The position numbers were made by a program, and so were the translations under genes. A stretch of DNA of 64,000 bases from Ascaphus truei (taxonomy: Eukaryota > Chordata > Amphibia > Anura > Ascaphidae). Below are positions 49,501 through 52,775 of the stretch, piece after piece (within the stretch, counting starts at the first letter, position 1; every line of letters begins with the position of its first letter). The stretch spans positions 70,032,817 through 70,096,816 of the forward strand of contig CM071573.1 of the NCBI GenBank assembly GCA_036426205.1. Direction: 5' to 3'. Under the pieces are notes generated by a model that had not been told where the DNA came from, made no database searches, and was given only the letters and a program-made list of their open reading frames with translations.

Positions 49501-51081
49501 TTGCAAGATATTTCTCCAAGCTTTATACAGTAGAGCTAAAAAATCATTTGCCTGCTTCACAAATCTTCACAATTTAGCAACAGTGAGAGAGATGAGTGAC
49601 AGACCTGTTGAGCAGAGTACACATTGACTTATATACCTCCCAAAACACTCCTCTACAACACGTGGAGAGATACCTGGGGTTTCTGGGAAAGAAGCAAATT
49701 TGCATATTTAATTGCTCTTGTTTGCATATGTAAATTATTTTATTTGTCATGTGCATTGTATCTCTTCACATGTTAAAGACGGTGGTTTCCAACGTTCTTT
49801 TGGTTAAGGAACCCTATGTGACATTCTGAGGAACCCCATGCATTTTAAATTCTTCTGTATTTGCTACAATTTTAAAATGAACTGAAAATTACAGGGAACC
49901 CTTTAGGGATGCCCGGGTAACCCAAGGATTCCTAGGAACCCTGGTTGAAAAACACTGTTTTAGGAGGTATATAAGTCAGTGTCCTCTGCTAAACAGGAAT
50001 CTGACTCTTACTCTCTCGATCTCTCTCGAACGTTGCCAAAGCCAAAAAAATGCTTGCAAGATTTTTCTTCTCTCAAATTTTGGCAAAATGAAAAAACCCT
50101 CGCAAAACTTTTCTCTTTCTAGAATTTCGTCAAAAACTACTTGCAAATTTTTTCGATCAAAAGAAAGACTCAATTTCACGCTGTTCATAAAGCGCTTAGA
50201 AGATTTCCCATATCTCTCACAGCTATTACTTCATCGTCTTTAAGTTAAAATATTAATTGTCGTGATAGCTGACAGTCTATAGTAAAATGTATGTCATGTT
50301 TCATTTCTGTCCTTACATGCCATGTTTTTCATGTATATATTTTAGATATATAGAGGCATATTTACAAAGGCAAAAGTGTAGAGGCAAAAGTGGTACAATT
50401 CTGGCGCAACAACATTGCCCCAGATGTGTAAAAAAAAGAATCCTTTTGATTTCAATTAGATTTTTTTCTTTTAAACATATAGAGCAGTTTTTTTGTTCCA
50501 GAATTGGATCACTGTTGCCTTGATATACATGGGCCCTTATACTTGTGTGTTATCGATTTCAGCACCACGACTCAGTCCAATAACTTTAGTGCTGCTCTGT
50601 TGAAAGTTGGGCGCCAGTTTTCCTTGTGGTCTCACCTGGAATCTTTACGGATGCAGGTGACGTCGGGTTTCTGAGAAGAGGGACTGTAGTAATTGCGTGA
50701 GGTTGGCTCTGCTGAGACACCTTCCTTTGCTTTTTGACGTCTGTGGACCTCTGTAGCCTTGTCATTGGATTGAGCAGGTCCTTGGTTTATCACACTCAGC
50801 AGCTTCTTCTTCTGACTGCCCTTCGGGGACAGCTCGATGTTATTGTACCCAATGGCATCTTGTAACTTATCTATCTGAATGACCTTTATCTCTAATTCCT
50901 TCTCAAGCTCACTGATTTTTTCATCCTTTTCTTGAAGCTCTTTCCATCTCTTTCGCAGTTCCTCTTCCAGAAGTAGCACAGTCTCCTGCAGTTTACTGAA
51001 GGCCCCGGAGGAATGTTCTCGTCTCCTGGAAGAGAGACAACTGTCCTCCCCTCTTGGGGCTCTGATAGTTCCATTTCCCAT
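2717..51081 (-). CDS. prkg2: PRKG2-type cGMP-dependent protein kinase, complete gene (join of 18 coding exons)
   Basis: Serine/threonine kinase activated by cGMP. PRKG2-type enzymes are membrane-anchored by N-myristoylation and act in ion transport, secretion and skeletal growth (family knowledge). Coding exons on the minus strand: 51081-50636, 42408-42242, 41160-41047, 40300-40195, 38284-38221, 34127-34050, 31299-31205, 29438-29370, 26567-26466, 23063-22913, 21751-21615, 20301-20212, 17838-17697, 17230-17067, 15923-15801, 7707-7645, 5997-5931, 2812-2717. All internal boundaries are AG/GT and the phases join into 757 codons plus TAA. Visible order: MGNG start, heptad coiled coil (about 28-77), GVSAEPT autoinhibitory motif (121-127), cGMP site A (FGELA 226-230, R237, T238), site B (FGEKA 350-354, R361), kinase glycine loop (454-461), K477, E496, RDLKPEN (570-576), DFG (589-591), activation-loop T604, APE (613-615), C-tail ending WDKNF. 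Divergence from recalled human PRKG2 leaves a PRKG paralogue possible. Confidence 0.95.
3334..3398. repeat. Truncated hAT-like foldback, family A
   Basis: Begins CAGGGGTGGCC, the family A terminus, and continues through the conserved TCAGGTTTTAAGGATATCC block. The inverted second arm is missing. Confidence 0.6.
3587..3775. repeat. GA-rich microsatellite
   Basis: About 190 bases of imperfect (GA)n with GAGAA and GGAGA interruptions. The apparent Arg/Glu and Ser/Leu open frames here come from the repeat. Confidence 0.95.
4166..4222. repeat. TA-rich microsatellite
   Basis: (TA)n followed by imperfect TATATGTACAG units, in intron 17. Confidence 0.85.
5265..5342 (+). repeat. Partial tRNA-derived SINE
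   Basis: Contains the internal SINE block CTTGTGACCTTGGGCAAGT followed by TTATCTCCCAGGGCCTGAG. This matches the fuller copies at 6621 and 25589. Confidence 0.55.
5348..5507. repeat. hAT-like foldback element, family A
   Basis: The termini CAGAGGTGGCC and GGCTACCCCTG enclose two inverted arms around CAATCAGTGGCTCAG. The flanking 8-mers CTGTACGC and CTCTACTC match at 6 of 8 positions, consistent with an old 8-bp target duplication. It has no coding capacity. Confidence 0.7.
5931..5997 (-). CDS. prkg2: Coding exon 17: start of the AGC C-terminal tail
   Basis: Encodes residues 704-726: [16 protein letters not shown] and then SSPLKRE. The FNWEGL motif is diagnostic of PKG. The acceptor is CAATTACAG and the donor is GAG|GTAGGT. 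It exits in phase 0 into the last exon. Confidence 0.95.
6621..6876 (+). repeat. tRNA-derived SINE (MIR/CORE-like)
   Basis: A box-like TGGCTCAGTGAG near the start and a B box-like GGATTCAACTCC at 6684 mark a tRNA-derived head. This is followed by TTGGGCAAGTCACTTTATC, then GATTGTAAGCTC and an ATT-rich tail. It is a polymerase III-type retroposon on the plus strand, in intron 16. Confidence 0.7.
7156..7378. mobile_element. hAT-like foldback MITE, family A, with target duplication
   Basis: The termini CAGGGGTTCTCAACTCC and its inverted complement GGAGTT…GAACCCCTG bound a 223-base hairpin. The flanks ATGAAAGC (7148-7155) and ATGAAAGG (7379-7386) match at 7 of 8, the 8-bp duplication expected of hAT transposition. 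It is non-autonomous. Confidence 0.75.
7645..7707 (-). CDS. prkg2: Coding exon 16: end of kinase C-lobe
   Basis: A 63-base exon encoding residues 683-703 plus two bases: [25 protein letters not shown] is the AGC-kinase motif ending the C-lobe. The acceptor is TTTTCTAG and the donor is ACAA|GTACGT. It is separated from exon 15 by an intron of about 8.1 kb that holds the CAG tract. Confidence 0.95.
7842..8187. repeat. GC-rich element with TAGGGTTACCA inverted ends
   Basis: Inverted ends TAGGGTTACCA and TGGTAACCCTA enclose about 345 bases. The interior is very CpG-rich, with many GCATGCGC-like palindromes, unlike the surrounding AT-rich intron. The overlapping open frames are not conserved coding sequence. 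The element class is not clear. Confidence 0.55.
8637..8666. repeat. AAT trinucleotide microsatellite
   Basis: Ten perfect AAT-type units in intron 15. Confidence 0.9.
8769..9003. repeat. Foldback element with paired hairpin motifs
   Basis: The arms TTGCAAGATAGAAAAAGGTG (8770 onward) and their complement at about 8985-9003 enclose an inverted pair of short GC hairpins. Both follow GATAAA; the plus-strand one precedes GAAACGCGC and the minus-strand one precedes AAAACGAG. It is probably a non-autonomous transposon. Confidence 0.55.
9338..9374 (+). ncRNA. Hammerhead-like hairpin motif (copy 2)
   Basis: CTGATGAA, then stem GTCGC, a 10-nt loop, stem GCGAC, then GAAACGCGT. Order and spacing resemble hammerhead core box 1, helix II and the GAAA box, with one extra A before helix II. 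The cleavage strand was not identified, so catalytic activity is not claimed. Confidence 0.4.
9720..9788. repeat. CA microsatellite
   Basis: More than 30 uninterrupted CA units in intron 15. Confidence 0.95.
9950..10945. other. Intron 15 stretch, nothing recognised
   Basis: Unique-looking sequence without repeat ends, domain matches or RNA genes that I can see. Confidence 0.4.
10946..11110. repeat. Imperfect tandem repeat, about 20 bp
   Basis: Variants of GGGCACTAGGGCAGGCAAGCA repeat with small length changes. Short minus-strand Cys/Leu/Pro open frames overlap it and are by-products. Confidence 0.75.
11366..11856. repeat. Candidate DNA transposon fragment with AGGGTYGYCA ends
   Basis: The left end AGGGTCGCCAGACGT and right end TGACAACCCT are short inverted matches about 490 bases apart. 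A possible AGGT duplication flanks them. The class is uncertain. Confidence 0.35.
11900..13280. other. Intron 15 stretch, nothing recognised
   Basis: AT-rich non-coding sequence. I see no splice-compatible coding block and no clear repeat termini. Confidence 0.4.
13289..13422. repeat. hAT-like foldback element, family A (degraded)
   Basis: Carries CCAACTCCAGTCCTCAAGG and the inverted TTGACCTGTTGGGGG arm. The central part has decayed. Confidence 0.55.
14601..14825. mobile_element. hAT-like foldback MITE, family A, with target duplication
   Basis: Ends TAGGGTTTCTCAACTCC and GGACTGCAGTTGAGCCCCCCG. The flanks ATGTAGTG (14593-14600) and ATGTAATG (14826-14833) match at 7 of 8. It has a long hairpin with CTTCAGCAC / GTGCTGAAG-type arms. 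Confidence 0.7.
15018..15106. repeat. CAG/CTG trinucleotide tract, about 30 units
   Basis: A run of about 89 bases of uninterrupted CAG on the plus strand, CTG on the sense strand of the kinase gene, within intron 15. Poly-Ala, poly-Ser and poly-Leu frames across it are artefacts. Confidence 0.97.
15304..15618. repeat. hAT-like foldback element, family A, with internal tandem expansion
   Basis: Contains five to six copies of a unit of about 35-40 bases (CTGCTT…GCACAGGTG…TCAATCAGTC) between the usual arms. Flanks TCTTAGGG and CCTCAGGG match at 6 of 8. Confidence 0.65.
15801..15923 (-). CDS. prkg2: Coding exon 15: kinase C-lobe
   Basis: Encodes residues 642-682 plus two bases. [19 protein letters not shown] is followed by [17 protein letters not shown]. 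This gives LTGSPPFSG across the junction, as in PKGs. The acceptor is CTTCTCAG and the donor is GCAG|GTAATA. Confidence 0.96.
16150..16502. repeat. hAT-like element, family C
   Basis: Termini TAGGGGTGCGCAAACTT and TTTGCGCACCCTTG. The GC-rich interior has CATTTGACCCCGTGGCGTC blocks shared with 46528-46876. The flanking 8-mers GATTAATG and AATTAATA match at 6 of 8. Confidence 0.65.
17067..17230 (-). CDS. prkg2: Coding exon 14: DFG motif and activation segment
   Basis: Encodes residues 588-641 plus two bases. It holds [10 protein letters not shown] (D589 binds magnesium), the activation-loop motif [11 protein letters not shown] with T604 as the expected autophosphorylation site, APE at 613-615, and [15 protein letters not shown]. 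The acceptor is TTTTTTTAG and the donor is GAAG|GTGAGA. Confidence 0.97.
17401..17553. repeat. Palindromic short repeat, family B
   Basis: GGGCCATATTTACTAAGGAG at the left, with internal CTTCCATGCTGGAAG and an AGTGTCTAAG mirrored region. Lies in intron 13. Confidence 0.6.
17697..17838 (-). CDS. prkg2: Coding exon 13: catalytic loop
   Basis: Encodes residues 541-587. It contains [17 protein letters not shown] and the catalytic loop YRDLKPEN, with D571 as proton acceptor and N576 as metal ligand. It ends EGYVKM. The acceptor is TTTCCAAG. The donor ATG|GTGGGA is the weakest in the gene but is fixed by the homology and by phase 0 into VDFG. Confidence 0.95.
17973..18069. repeat. Truncated hAT-like foldback, family A
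   Basis: Starts CAGGGGTGCTGAATTC and runs to GGTTCAATCAGTGGCTCAG. The second arm is replaced by the long foldback at 18074. Confidence 0.55.
18074..18425. repeat. 352-bp near-perfect foldback element
   Basis: Arms beginning GTGTACCGCACTGCTCTCCGG and ending in its complement pair almost throughout, including CTCTCTCAAGGATCC and GGATCCTTGAGAGAG. The centre, at about 18230-18283, carries the hammerhead-like motif on both strands. The overlapping open frames of about 145 residues are mirror images of one another. Confidence 0.8.
18251..18283 (+). ncRNA. Hammerhead-like hairpin motif (copy 3)
   Basis: GATGAA, then stem GCTGT, an 8-nt loop, stem ACGGC, then GAAACGCGT. On the opposite strand the mirrored arm reads CTGACGAA, then stem GCCGT and ACGGC, then GAAC. 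No cleavage site was assigned. Confidence 0.35.
18770..18907 (-). repeat. tRNA-derived SINE fragment
   Basis: Read on the minus strand: TTGGGCAAGTCACTTTATC and the tRNA-like head GGCTCAGTGAAG are both recognisable. Confidence 0.6.
19395..20215 (+). mobile_element. LINE 3' fragment (end of reverse transcriptase ORF and UTR), interrupted
   Basis: Frames on the plus strand give [10 protein letters not shown] and, after a frameshift, [14 protein letters not shown], typical of the C-terminus of CR1/L2-type LINE ORF2. The 3' UTR resumes at 20018 (CATAAGCCTATA) and matches the second copy at 22115-22440. Bases 19701-20014 are an insertion. Confidence 0.6.
19701..20014. mobile_element. GC-rich insertion with TTA target duplication (Harbinger-like MITE)
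   Basis: Starts GGCCAGCTCC and ends GGGCCGCAGCC, flanked by TTA on both sides. The LINE copy at 22210-22235 shows the uninterrupted sequence (CTGTAAATGTTACTTATGCC), so this block was inserted. A 3-bp TTA duplication with GGC-type ends fits PIF/Harbinger. Confidence 0.5.
20212..20301 (-). CDS. prkg2: Coding exon 12: hinge region of the kinase domain
   Basis: Encodes residues 510-539 plus two bases. It reads [17 protein letters not shown] with a methionine gatekeeper, then [12 protein letters not shown]. The acceptor is TTTTATAG and the donor is ACAC|GTGAGT. The split codon gives T540 where mammalian PKGs have R (RDRGSF). Confidence 0.95.
20706..20888. repeat. hAT-like foldback element, family A
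   Basis: Ends CAGGAGTGGCCGACTCC and TTGGCCACTCCTG. The arms carry GGATATCCCTGCTTCAGC and its complement. Intron 11. Confidence 0.65.
21615..21751 (-). CDS. prkg2: Coding exon 11: kinase N-lobe with catalytic lysine
   Basis: Encodes residues 465-509 plus two bases. It carries the ATP-anchoring K477 in [14 protein letters not shown] and the alpha-C glutamate E496 in [17 protein letters not shown] is a PKG-specific signature. The acceptor is TTATTTAG and the donor is ATCAG|GTACAT. Confidence 0.96.
22115..22440 (+). repeat. LINE 3' UTR fragment, second copy
   Basis: GATTGTAAGCTCCTAAAGG at the start, then TAAATTGAATGTATAATC and GCAACCATGTATTATTATA, shared with 20030-20130. It serves as the empty-site reference for the insertion at 19701. 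Confidence 0.55.
22448..22545. repeat. Palindromic short repeat, family B
   Basis: GCTGGAAGACTTTCCATTC and the mirrored GAATGGACTGTGG…GGTGTCTTATGG. Confidence 0.5.
22773..22803. repeat. CA microsatellite
   Basis: About 15 CA units next to exon 10. Confidence 0.9.
22913..23063 (-). CDS. prkg2: Coding exon 10: linker and glycine-rich loop of the kinase domain
   Basis: Encodes residues 414-464. A basic, serine-rich linker (RRKSLHHS) is followed by [14 protein letters not shown] and the ATP-binding loop [11 protein letters not shown] (454-464). The acceptor is TCTTGCAG and the donor is CTG|GTAAGC. It is phase 0 at the 3' end, as in other PKG genes at this junction. Confidence 0.96.
23275..23485 (-). 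repeat. tRNA-derived SINE
   Basis: On the minus strand it has a head resembling CTCAGCGAGTAAAAACACTG, then GATTGTAAGCTCACCTGG and a tail ending in AAAGCGCTATG. Same family as the copies at 6621 and 25589. Confidence 0.6.
24355..24392. repeat. TA microsatellite
   Basis: About 18 TA units. Confidence 0.9.
24430..24590. repeat. Foldback element of about 160 bp
   Basis: The arm CTGCAGCACTCACCAGATG to CCGAATACAGCAGTT is mirrored by AACTGCTGTATTCGG to GGTGAGTGCTGCAG. It lies beside TA- and GT-rich microsatellites. Confidence 0.75.
24709..24838. repeat. GT / CA compound microsatellite
   Basis: (GT)n with TATA interruptions passes into (CA)n and (TA)n and could form a hairpin. Confidence 0.9.
25468..25531. 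repeat. GATA tetranucleotide microsatellite
   Basis: About 14 GATA units in intron 9. Confidence 0.95.
25589..25807 (-). repeat. tRNA-derived SINE, best copy
   Basis: Read on the minus strand: A box-like CGGCTCAGTGAGTAAAG, B box-like GGTTCAATTCCCGG, GTGACCTTGGGCAAGTC, ATTGTAAGCTCTACGGGGC, TGTAAAGCGCT and an ATT tail. This is a classic tRNA-derived, MIR/CORE-like retroposon. Intron 9. Confidence 0.8.
25925..26000. repeat. Partial palindromic repeat, family B
   Basis: AGAAGGTGTCTTGTGCAATAG and CTTAGTAAATATGCCCC form its right half. Confidence 0.5.
26466..26567 (-). CDS. prkg2: Coding exon 9: C-helix of cGMP domain B and switch linker
   Basis: Encodes residues 380-413 ([20 protein letters not shown]…NDHDRRNA plus a split arginine). 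It corresponds to the site B C-helix and the linker into the kinase lobe. The acceptor is TTGACCAG and the donor is CCAG|GTAAAG. The split codon gives D where human PRKG2 has E in the RETFNQ motif. Confidence 0.93.
26881..27306. repeat. Inverted-repeat element, family D
   Basis: Ends TTAAGGAGGCAATCC and GATTTGCTCCTTTAA. The inner mirrored arms are GAAGCAGGGGG and GGAGCTGAA…GGGG. The GC-rich centre has CCTATTGGCC mirrored blocks. A related copy lies at 56151-56562. Confidence 0.65.
27610..28225. repeat. Large foldback of about 615 bp with nested family D unit
   Basis: The left arm, from ATTAACCCAGTGGGTGTTCC through CTACCGGGCTGCATCAGTCT to GCTGCTTTTATTTT, is complementary to the right arm, which ends GGGACACCCGCTGTGTTAAT. 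A family D-like palindrome occupies the middle. Confidence 0.75.
28968..29192. mobile_element. hAT-like foldback MITE, family A, with perfect 8-bp target duplication
   Basis: Starts CAGCGGTGCTCAACTCC and ends GGAGTTGAGCCCCCCTG. It is flanked on both sides by AACTACAG (28960-28967 and 29193-29200), which establishes hAT-type integration for this family. Intron 8. Confidence 0.85.
29370..29438 (-). CDS. prkg2: Coding exon 8: cGMP site B cassette, second half
   Basis: Encodes the end of S357 to R379 plus two bases. It begins [16 protein letters not shown]361 is the phosphate-binding arginine and S362 takes the place of the PRKG1 threonine. It ends in CLVIDR. The acceptor is TTGAAG and the donor is GAGA|GTGAGT. 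The 69-base length keeps the frame. Confidence 0.94.
30211..30310. repeat. Palindromic short repeat, family B
   Basis: GGGCCATATTTACTAGGCA and the mirrored TGCTTAATAAATATGGTCC enclose a compact hairpin with GTTCCAGTGTTGGAAG at its centre. Confidence 0.65.
30755..30910. repeat. Foldback element
   Basis: Arms around GGGTCCCTGGCAGTCCCATT and AATGGGACTGCCAGGGACCC, with outer arms GCATTTCTGCATTGA and TCAATGCAGAAATGC. Direct repeats of GCCTTAAACTTGCCTTAAAC lie on both sides. Confidence 0.75.
31205..31299 (-). CDS. prkg2: Coding exon 7: cGMP site B cassette, first half
   Basis: Encodes residues 326-356 plus two bases of S357. It has [12 protein letters not shown] and then DYFGEKALI, the first half of the site B phosphate-binding cassette (FGEKA 350-354). 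Splitting the cassette here is usual for PKG genes. The acceptor is CTTTGCAG and the donor is TTAG|GTAACA. Confidence 0.94.
31696..32030. repeat. 24-bp tandem array (GATCATGC units)
   Basis: About 14 copies built from the 12-mers GATCATGCATCG and GATCATGCAGCT, with ATTGGATAATGC variants. The period is a multiple of three and lacks stop codons in several frames, producing open frames of up to 212 residues on both strands. Intron 6. Confidence 0.95.
32040..33250. other. Intron 6 stretch, nothing recognised
   Basis: AT-rich non-coding sequence. I see no repeat termini or exon-like block apart from the array before it and the foldback after it. Confidence 0.4.
33256..33345. repeat. Near-perfect 42-bp-arm foldback
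   Basis: The arms 33256-33297 and 33304-33345 differ at one position and are separated by 6 bases. They carry GTGCCTCCGTCCACCACC and its complement. Confidence 0.9.
34050..34127 (-). CDS. prkg2: Coding exon 6: first beta strands of cGMP domain B
   Basis: Encodes residues 300-325. It includes [14 protein letters not shown] and ends FFILAKGK, nearly identical to PRKG2 and clearly unlike the PRKG1 version (which I recall as YENGEYIIRQG). This exon supports the PRKG2-type assignment. The acceptor is ATACACAG and the donor is AAG|GTAAGA. It is phase 0 on both sides. Confidence 0.96.
34780..36232 (+). mobile_element. CR1/L2-type LINE, internally deleted, antisense to the kinase gene
   Basis: A plus-strand frame at 34866-35657 encodes a reverse transcriptase: [35 protein letters not shown] and the catalytic FADDTK motif. 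A deletion follows. The end of the ORF ([13 protein letters not shown]) and a UTR with GTTGAACTTGATGGACAC then run to CTACTATGTA at about 36232. The endonuclease region is absent. Intron 5. Confidence 0.85.
36233..37506. other. Intron 5 stretch, nothing recognised
   Basis: Non-coding, AT-rich, with no clear repeat ends between the LINE and the TA-flanked element. Confidence 0.4.
37509..37738. mobile_element. mariner/Tigger-like MITE with TA duplication
   Basis: Inverted ends CAACTCAACCCCCTTATAA and TTATAATGGGGTTGAGCTG match at 17 of 19 positions. TA flanks both sides. The interior repeats CGCGTTATAAGCGGAT. About 230 bases, non-autonomous. Confidence 0.7.
38221..38284 (-). CDS. prkg2: Coding exon 5: helix between cGMP domains A and B
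   Basis: A 64-base microexon encoding the end of S278 to V299 ([21 protein letters not shown]). This is highly typical of the PRKG2 inter-domain helix leading into site B. The acceptor is TTTTTTTAG and the donor is GTT|GTACGT. It is too short to stand out as an open frame, but the match and phases are unambiguous. Confidence 0.95.
38900..39085. repeat. Telomere-like degenerate repeat
   Basis: Multiple TTAGGGTAAGGGTTTTTT-type units with an inverted CCCCTCCCAACCCC stretch. It resembles degenerate interstitial TTAGGG arrays. Intron 4. Confidence 0.7.
39339..40106. repeat. 43-bp satellite array, about 18 copies
   Basis: The unit begins CACTTCCTAAGG, continues CCACATCGAGTACATGAAC and ends TTTCCACC(T/C)TA. 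Copies start every 43 bases and differ by a few substitutions; two units near 39830-39900 are more diverged. It ends about 90 bases from exon 4. Confidence 0.95.
40195..40300 (-). CDS. prkg2: Coding exon 4: end of cGMP domain A and linker helix
   Basis: Encodes residues 243-277 plus two bases of S278. The sequence includes [14 protein letters not shown], matching the W-x-LDR-x-F-x-IM signature at the end of PKG site A, and ends YFSFLR-S at the hinge between the two nucleotide domains. The acceptor is GCTGTAG and the donor is GCAG|GTAAAT. It adjoins a 43-bp satellite that fills most of the next intron. Confidence 0.94.
41047..41160 (-). CDS. prkg2: Coding exon 3: phosphate-binding cassette of cGMP site A
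   Basis: Encodes residues 205-242. It carries the cassette [16 protein letters not shown] (226-241). E228 and R237 are the family positions that contact ribose and phosphate, and the following T238 is the residue linked to cGMP preference in PKG. The acceptor is CCTACAG and the donor is AAAG|GTATGA. Phase is 2 in, 1 out, consistent with its neighbours. Confidence 0.95.
41275..41459. repeat. hAT-like foldback element, family A
   Basis: CAGGGCTTCTGCTAACTC…, with inverted end GGAGTTGGCCTCTCCTG. Long arms with GGATATCCCTGCTTCAGC. Intron 2. Confidence 0.65.
41761..41787. repeat. Poly-G tract
   Basis: A run of about 25 G with a single C interruption, which may be misassembled or variable in length. 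Confidence 0.85.
41908..42107 (-). repeat. SINE-like fragment with TATTG tail
   Basis: On the minus strand CTAGACTGTAAGCTCCTCGG, then GGGGCAGGGAC and later AGCGCTATGTACATTA, matching the SINE 3' half, with a (CAATA)n tail. Confidence 0.5.
42242..42408 (-). CDS. prkg2: Coding exon 2: start of cGMP-binding domain A
   Basis: Encodes residues 149-204 (…SAKKLIT…, ending GNHLYVLA). The opening C completes the serine split with exon 1, restoring the RKDSS-KKLIT junction seen in PRKG2. The acceptor is TATCCCAG and the donor is G|GTAAGT. It covers the helical lead-in and first strands of nucleotide-binding domain A. This stretch is only about half identical to the human PRKG2 sequence I recall, one reason to suspect a paralogue. 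Confidence 0.93.
42777..42983. mobile_element. mariner/Tigger-like MITE with TA duplication
   Basis: Inverted ends CAGGTAGTCCTCGCTATCC and GGATAACCGAGGACTGCCTG, with TA on both sides. Internal CCAACGCT and AATGGTTTCACT blocks are mirrored or repeated. 207 bases. Confidence 0.75.
43134..43518. repeat. Inverted-end DNA element inside the LINE
   Basis: Starts CAGGCATACCCCGCATTAA and ends AAACCCGGGTATGCCTG. The first 54 bases are duplicated in tandem (43134 and 43188). It resembles Tigger-type ends, but the TA duplication is not clear. Confidence 0.6.
43847..44514. repeat. GC-rich repeat with G-rich tandem tail, family E
   Basis: GGCTGCCTAGAGGGGGGAG at the start, then GTGGCTGTGGGGGGGCCC, and after 44290 tandem units of TTCTTTTATATGTATTTGGGG. 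It shares its head with 47926-48360 and replaces part of the LINE. Confidence 0.6.
46528..46876. repeat. hAT-like element, family C, inside the LINE
   Basis: CAGGGGTGCGCAAAATTC and TTTGTGCACCCCTG ends. GC-rich interior shared with 16150-16502. The flanking 8-mers are only half matched. Confidence 0.65.
47926..48360. repeat. GC-rich repeat with G-rich tandem tail, family E
   Basis: The head GATAGGGGGGGAGAGCGGG and GGTGGCTGTGGGGGGCC matches 43847 onward. The tail is a different tandem, TTGTGTGTGTGATTGAGGGG, about eight units. Confidence 0.6.
49065..49300. repeat. Inverted pair of Penelope-like terminal sequences
   Basis: ATACCTTTTATTGGACC…GTTACAAGCTTTCGAAAACC is mirrored by GGTTCGAAATCTTGTAACG…AATAAAAGGTATC. 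The plus-strand half carries a hammerhead-like hairpin at 49205-49237. The leading GGGTAGCCGTGTTGGTCC is familiar from Penelope-like elements of reptiles and amphibians (recalled). Confidence 0.6.
49205..49237 (+). ncRNA. Hammerhead-like hairpin motif (copy 5)
   Basis: CCGATGAA, then stem GGACC, a 6-nt loop, stem GGTTC, then GAAATCTTG. The stem has one G-U pair. This is the GAAAGCTTG class seen near the Penelope remnant. Confidence 0.4.
50636..51081 (-). CDS. prkg2: Coding exon 1: N-terminus, leucine zipper and autoinhibitory segment
   Basis: Encodes residues 1-148 plus two bases of S149. The ATG at 51081-51079 is chosen because it gives MGNG, the myristoylation start typical of PRKG2, with A at -3 and G at +4. 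An in-frame ATG 18 bases upstream has a weaker context and would bury the glycine. Hydrophobic residues recur every seven positions (V35, L42, L49, I56, L63, I70), as in the PKG dimerisation zipper. GVSAEPT (121-127) matches the PRKG2 pseudosubstrate region. The donor reads CAG|GTGAG. This exon diverges most from other PRKG2 proteins, as expected for the linker and zipper. A possible 5' UTR acceptor lies at 51269-51268. Confidence 0.93.
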
Positions 51082-51267
51082 ACTGTTCTGGTTGTACATT
51101 ACAAAGCCAAGAATGACGCTTCCCTCAGCGAATGTTTTTATTTGTACATTCCTTTCATGATCTGATATTAAGACTCACAAAAAGGATTTTCAACTGTGGG
51201 CATTCTTTCAGGTTCCAGTGTCTGTAGGGTTCATTGTTGTTTGTCTGCTTTGAAACCCATTAATTTC
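51082..51267 (-). other. Possible 5' UTR part of exon 1 with a candidate upstream acceptor
   Basis: On the minus strand a pyrimidine-rich run ends in CTCTATAG at 51269-51268, which would begin a UTR segment of 186 bases before the ATG. The region is AT-rich with no CpG island, so the promoter and a non-coding first exon are probably further upstream. This is inference from a single splice-like motif. Confidence 0.3.
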
Positions 51268-51299
51268 CTATAGAGGATATAAAAGAGGCAAAACATTAT

Positions 51300-52775
51300 T
51301 GTTTACAGAAATAAACATTTTGCATTCGTTCTGCATCAATTTAAACGTTTCTCATCTGAAAGCTGATTGACACCTTTAAAAAAGTACAAGTACAAGTATT
51401 TTTAAATGTATTAAACTTGTAACATTGTTATTGTAAACAAATACTTTGGATGTTTTTGTTGTTGTCTTTTTTTACTATAAATGTGCATTTGTTTTTTTAA
51501 AGCGGCAATCTTAACTGCTTTATTTTTTTTTTTAAATGTTTTTACCGGCTGGAACCAAGGGGTCCCCATGAGGTAGGGCCACCACATTTAAGTTTTATAA
51601 TACAGGATGCTGAAATCCAGAAGAGTGATTTCCAAATGTTTTGAGCTGAATAGTATCTGACCTCTCTTAAGGAGCGCTGGCCCCTTTTGAATCATAAGTG
51701 GAGCCCTCTCTACTTCTGCTTACTTAAGCCAGGAGTGGGGACGGTTATGTCACCATCGCTGAAGCGATCACATGACCTCTAAAAAAAAGGCACCCTTCTG
51801 CCAAAGGACCAGCGGAACTGAAAAGGTTACATTTGCCGTTTTCAGAAAATGTTTGCGAAAGTTCACATTGCTCTGAATTTTGGCAATTTATTACCAGAAT
51901 TGACCAACAATGGCAGTATATACAGTAAAAGGCTAACAGAAGCTGGACGATTTTTGAGATGTTTGTTGGCCAAACAAATAGGCCCATTTTGCCTGCTGGG
52001 CCAACATCAGCCAACATTTTGCATACAGTACCTCTAGTTTTCACAATCTTTATCTAGTGGCCTTTAGCTAAAAGATAAGGCCAGATGGTCTTTTTGCTGT
52101 GTCCTTTGTTTGCCTGATTAATGATGGCATTATAATTACAAACAGATAAATATAAGTAGCTGATATGCTTTCATTTAGTGTTGCCGGGGAGACGCAAAAT
52201 AAGTAAGACAGTTACTTAACGGCGGTTGAAACCAAATGCACTGATACGTTGGTGTGTTGAACTACCTATTTATTGCCAATGGAATCTCACTCTGCTAATC
52301 AATCAAGATTAGCTTGTTGAAAAGTCATTCTCACACACTTTAACAGCGTTGAACATTTAGCACACGATTTCTAAAAGATCCATGCAGAAAAACTAATGCA
52401 ATATTAATGAAACAAACAGTACTCATTCAACGAATGAAAAATATAGCAAACAAGGACATTTGTTCTCTTTCAGAGATCTTCTGATTCTCTTGCTGTAGGA
52501 ATTCTTAACTCCATGTACTTTTCATTTTGAATTTATAGTTCTATACCTTGCCCTGCGCCTGTACACTTATGGAACAAGACAAACACAGGAGACAGTGTTT
52601 AGGATGAAAAGGCAAAATGAAAGATATTTTTCTTTTTTTAATTGGAGTGCTTTCTTCACTGTTAAATCCTCCTGTAATTGTATATTTCCCAGGAAAAAGT
52701 TTCAATACGTTACATTTCCATTCCTTGCAACTTCCATATAAAATAGCAGCTGTTCAGTTAAGAATGAAATATAAA
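51300..52775. other. Upstream stretch, nothing recognised
   Basis: AT-rich, no CpG island and no recognisable exon. It may include unidentified upstream UTR or regulatory sequence of the kinase gene. Confidence 0.4.

Noticed and set aside
51097..51099. Upstream in-frame ATG as the kinase start
   Set aside because: It has a weaker context (T at +4) and would precede the conserved MGN myristoylation start.
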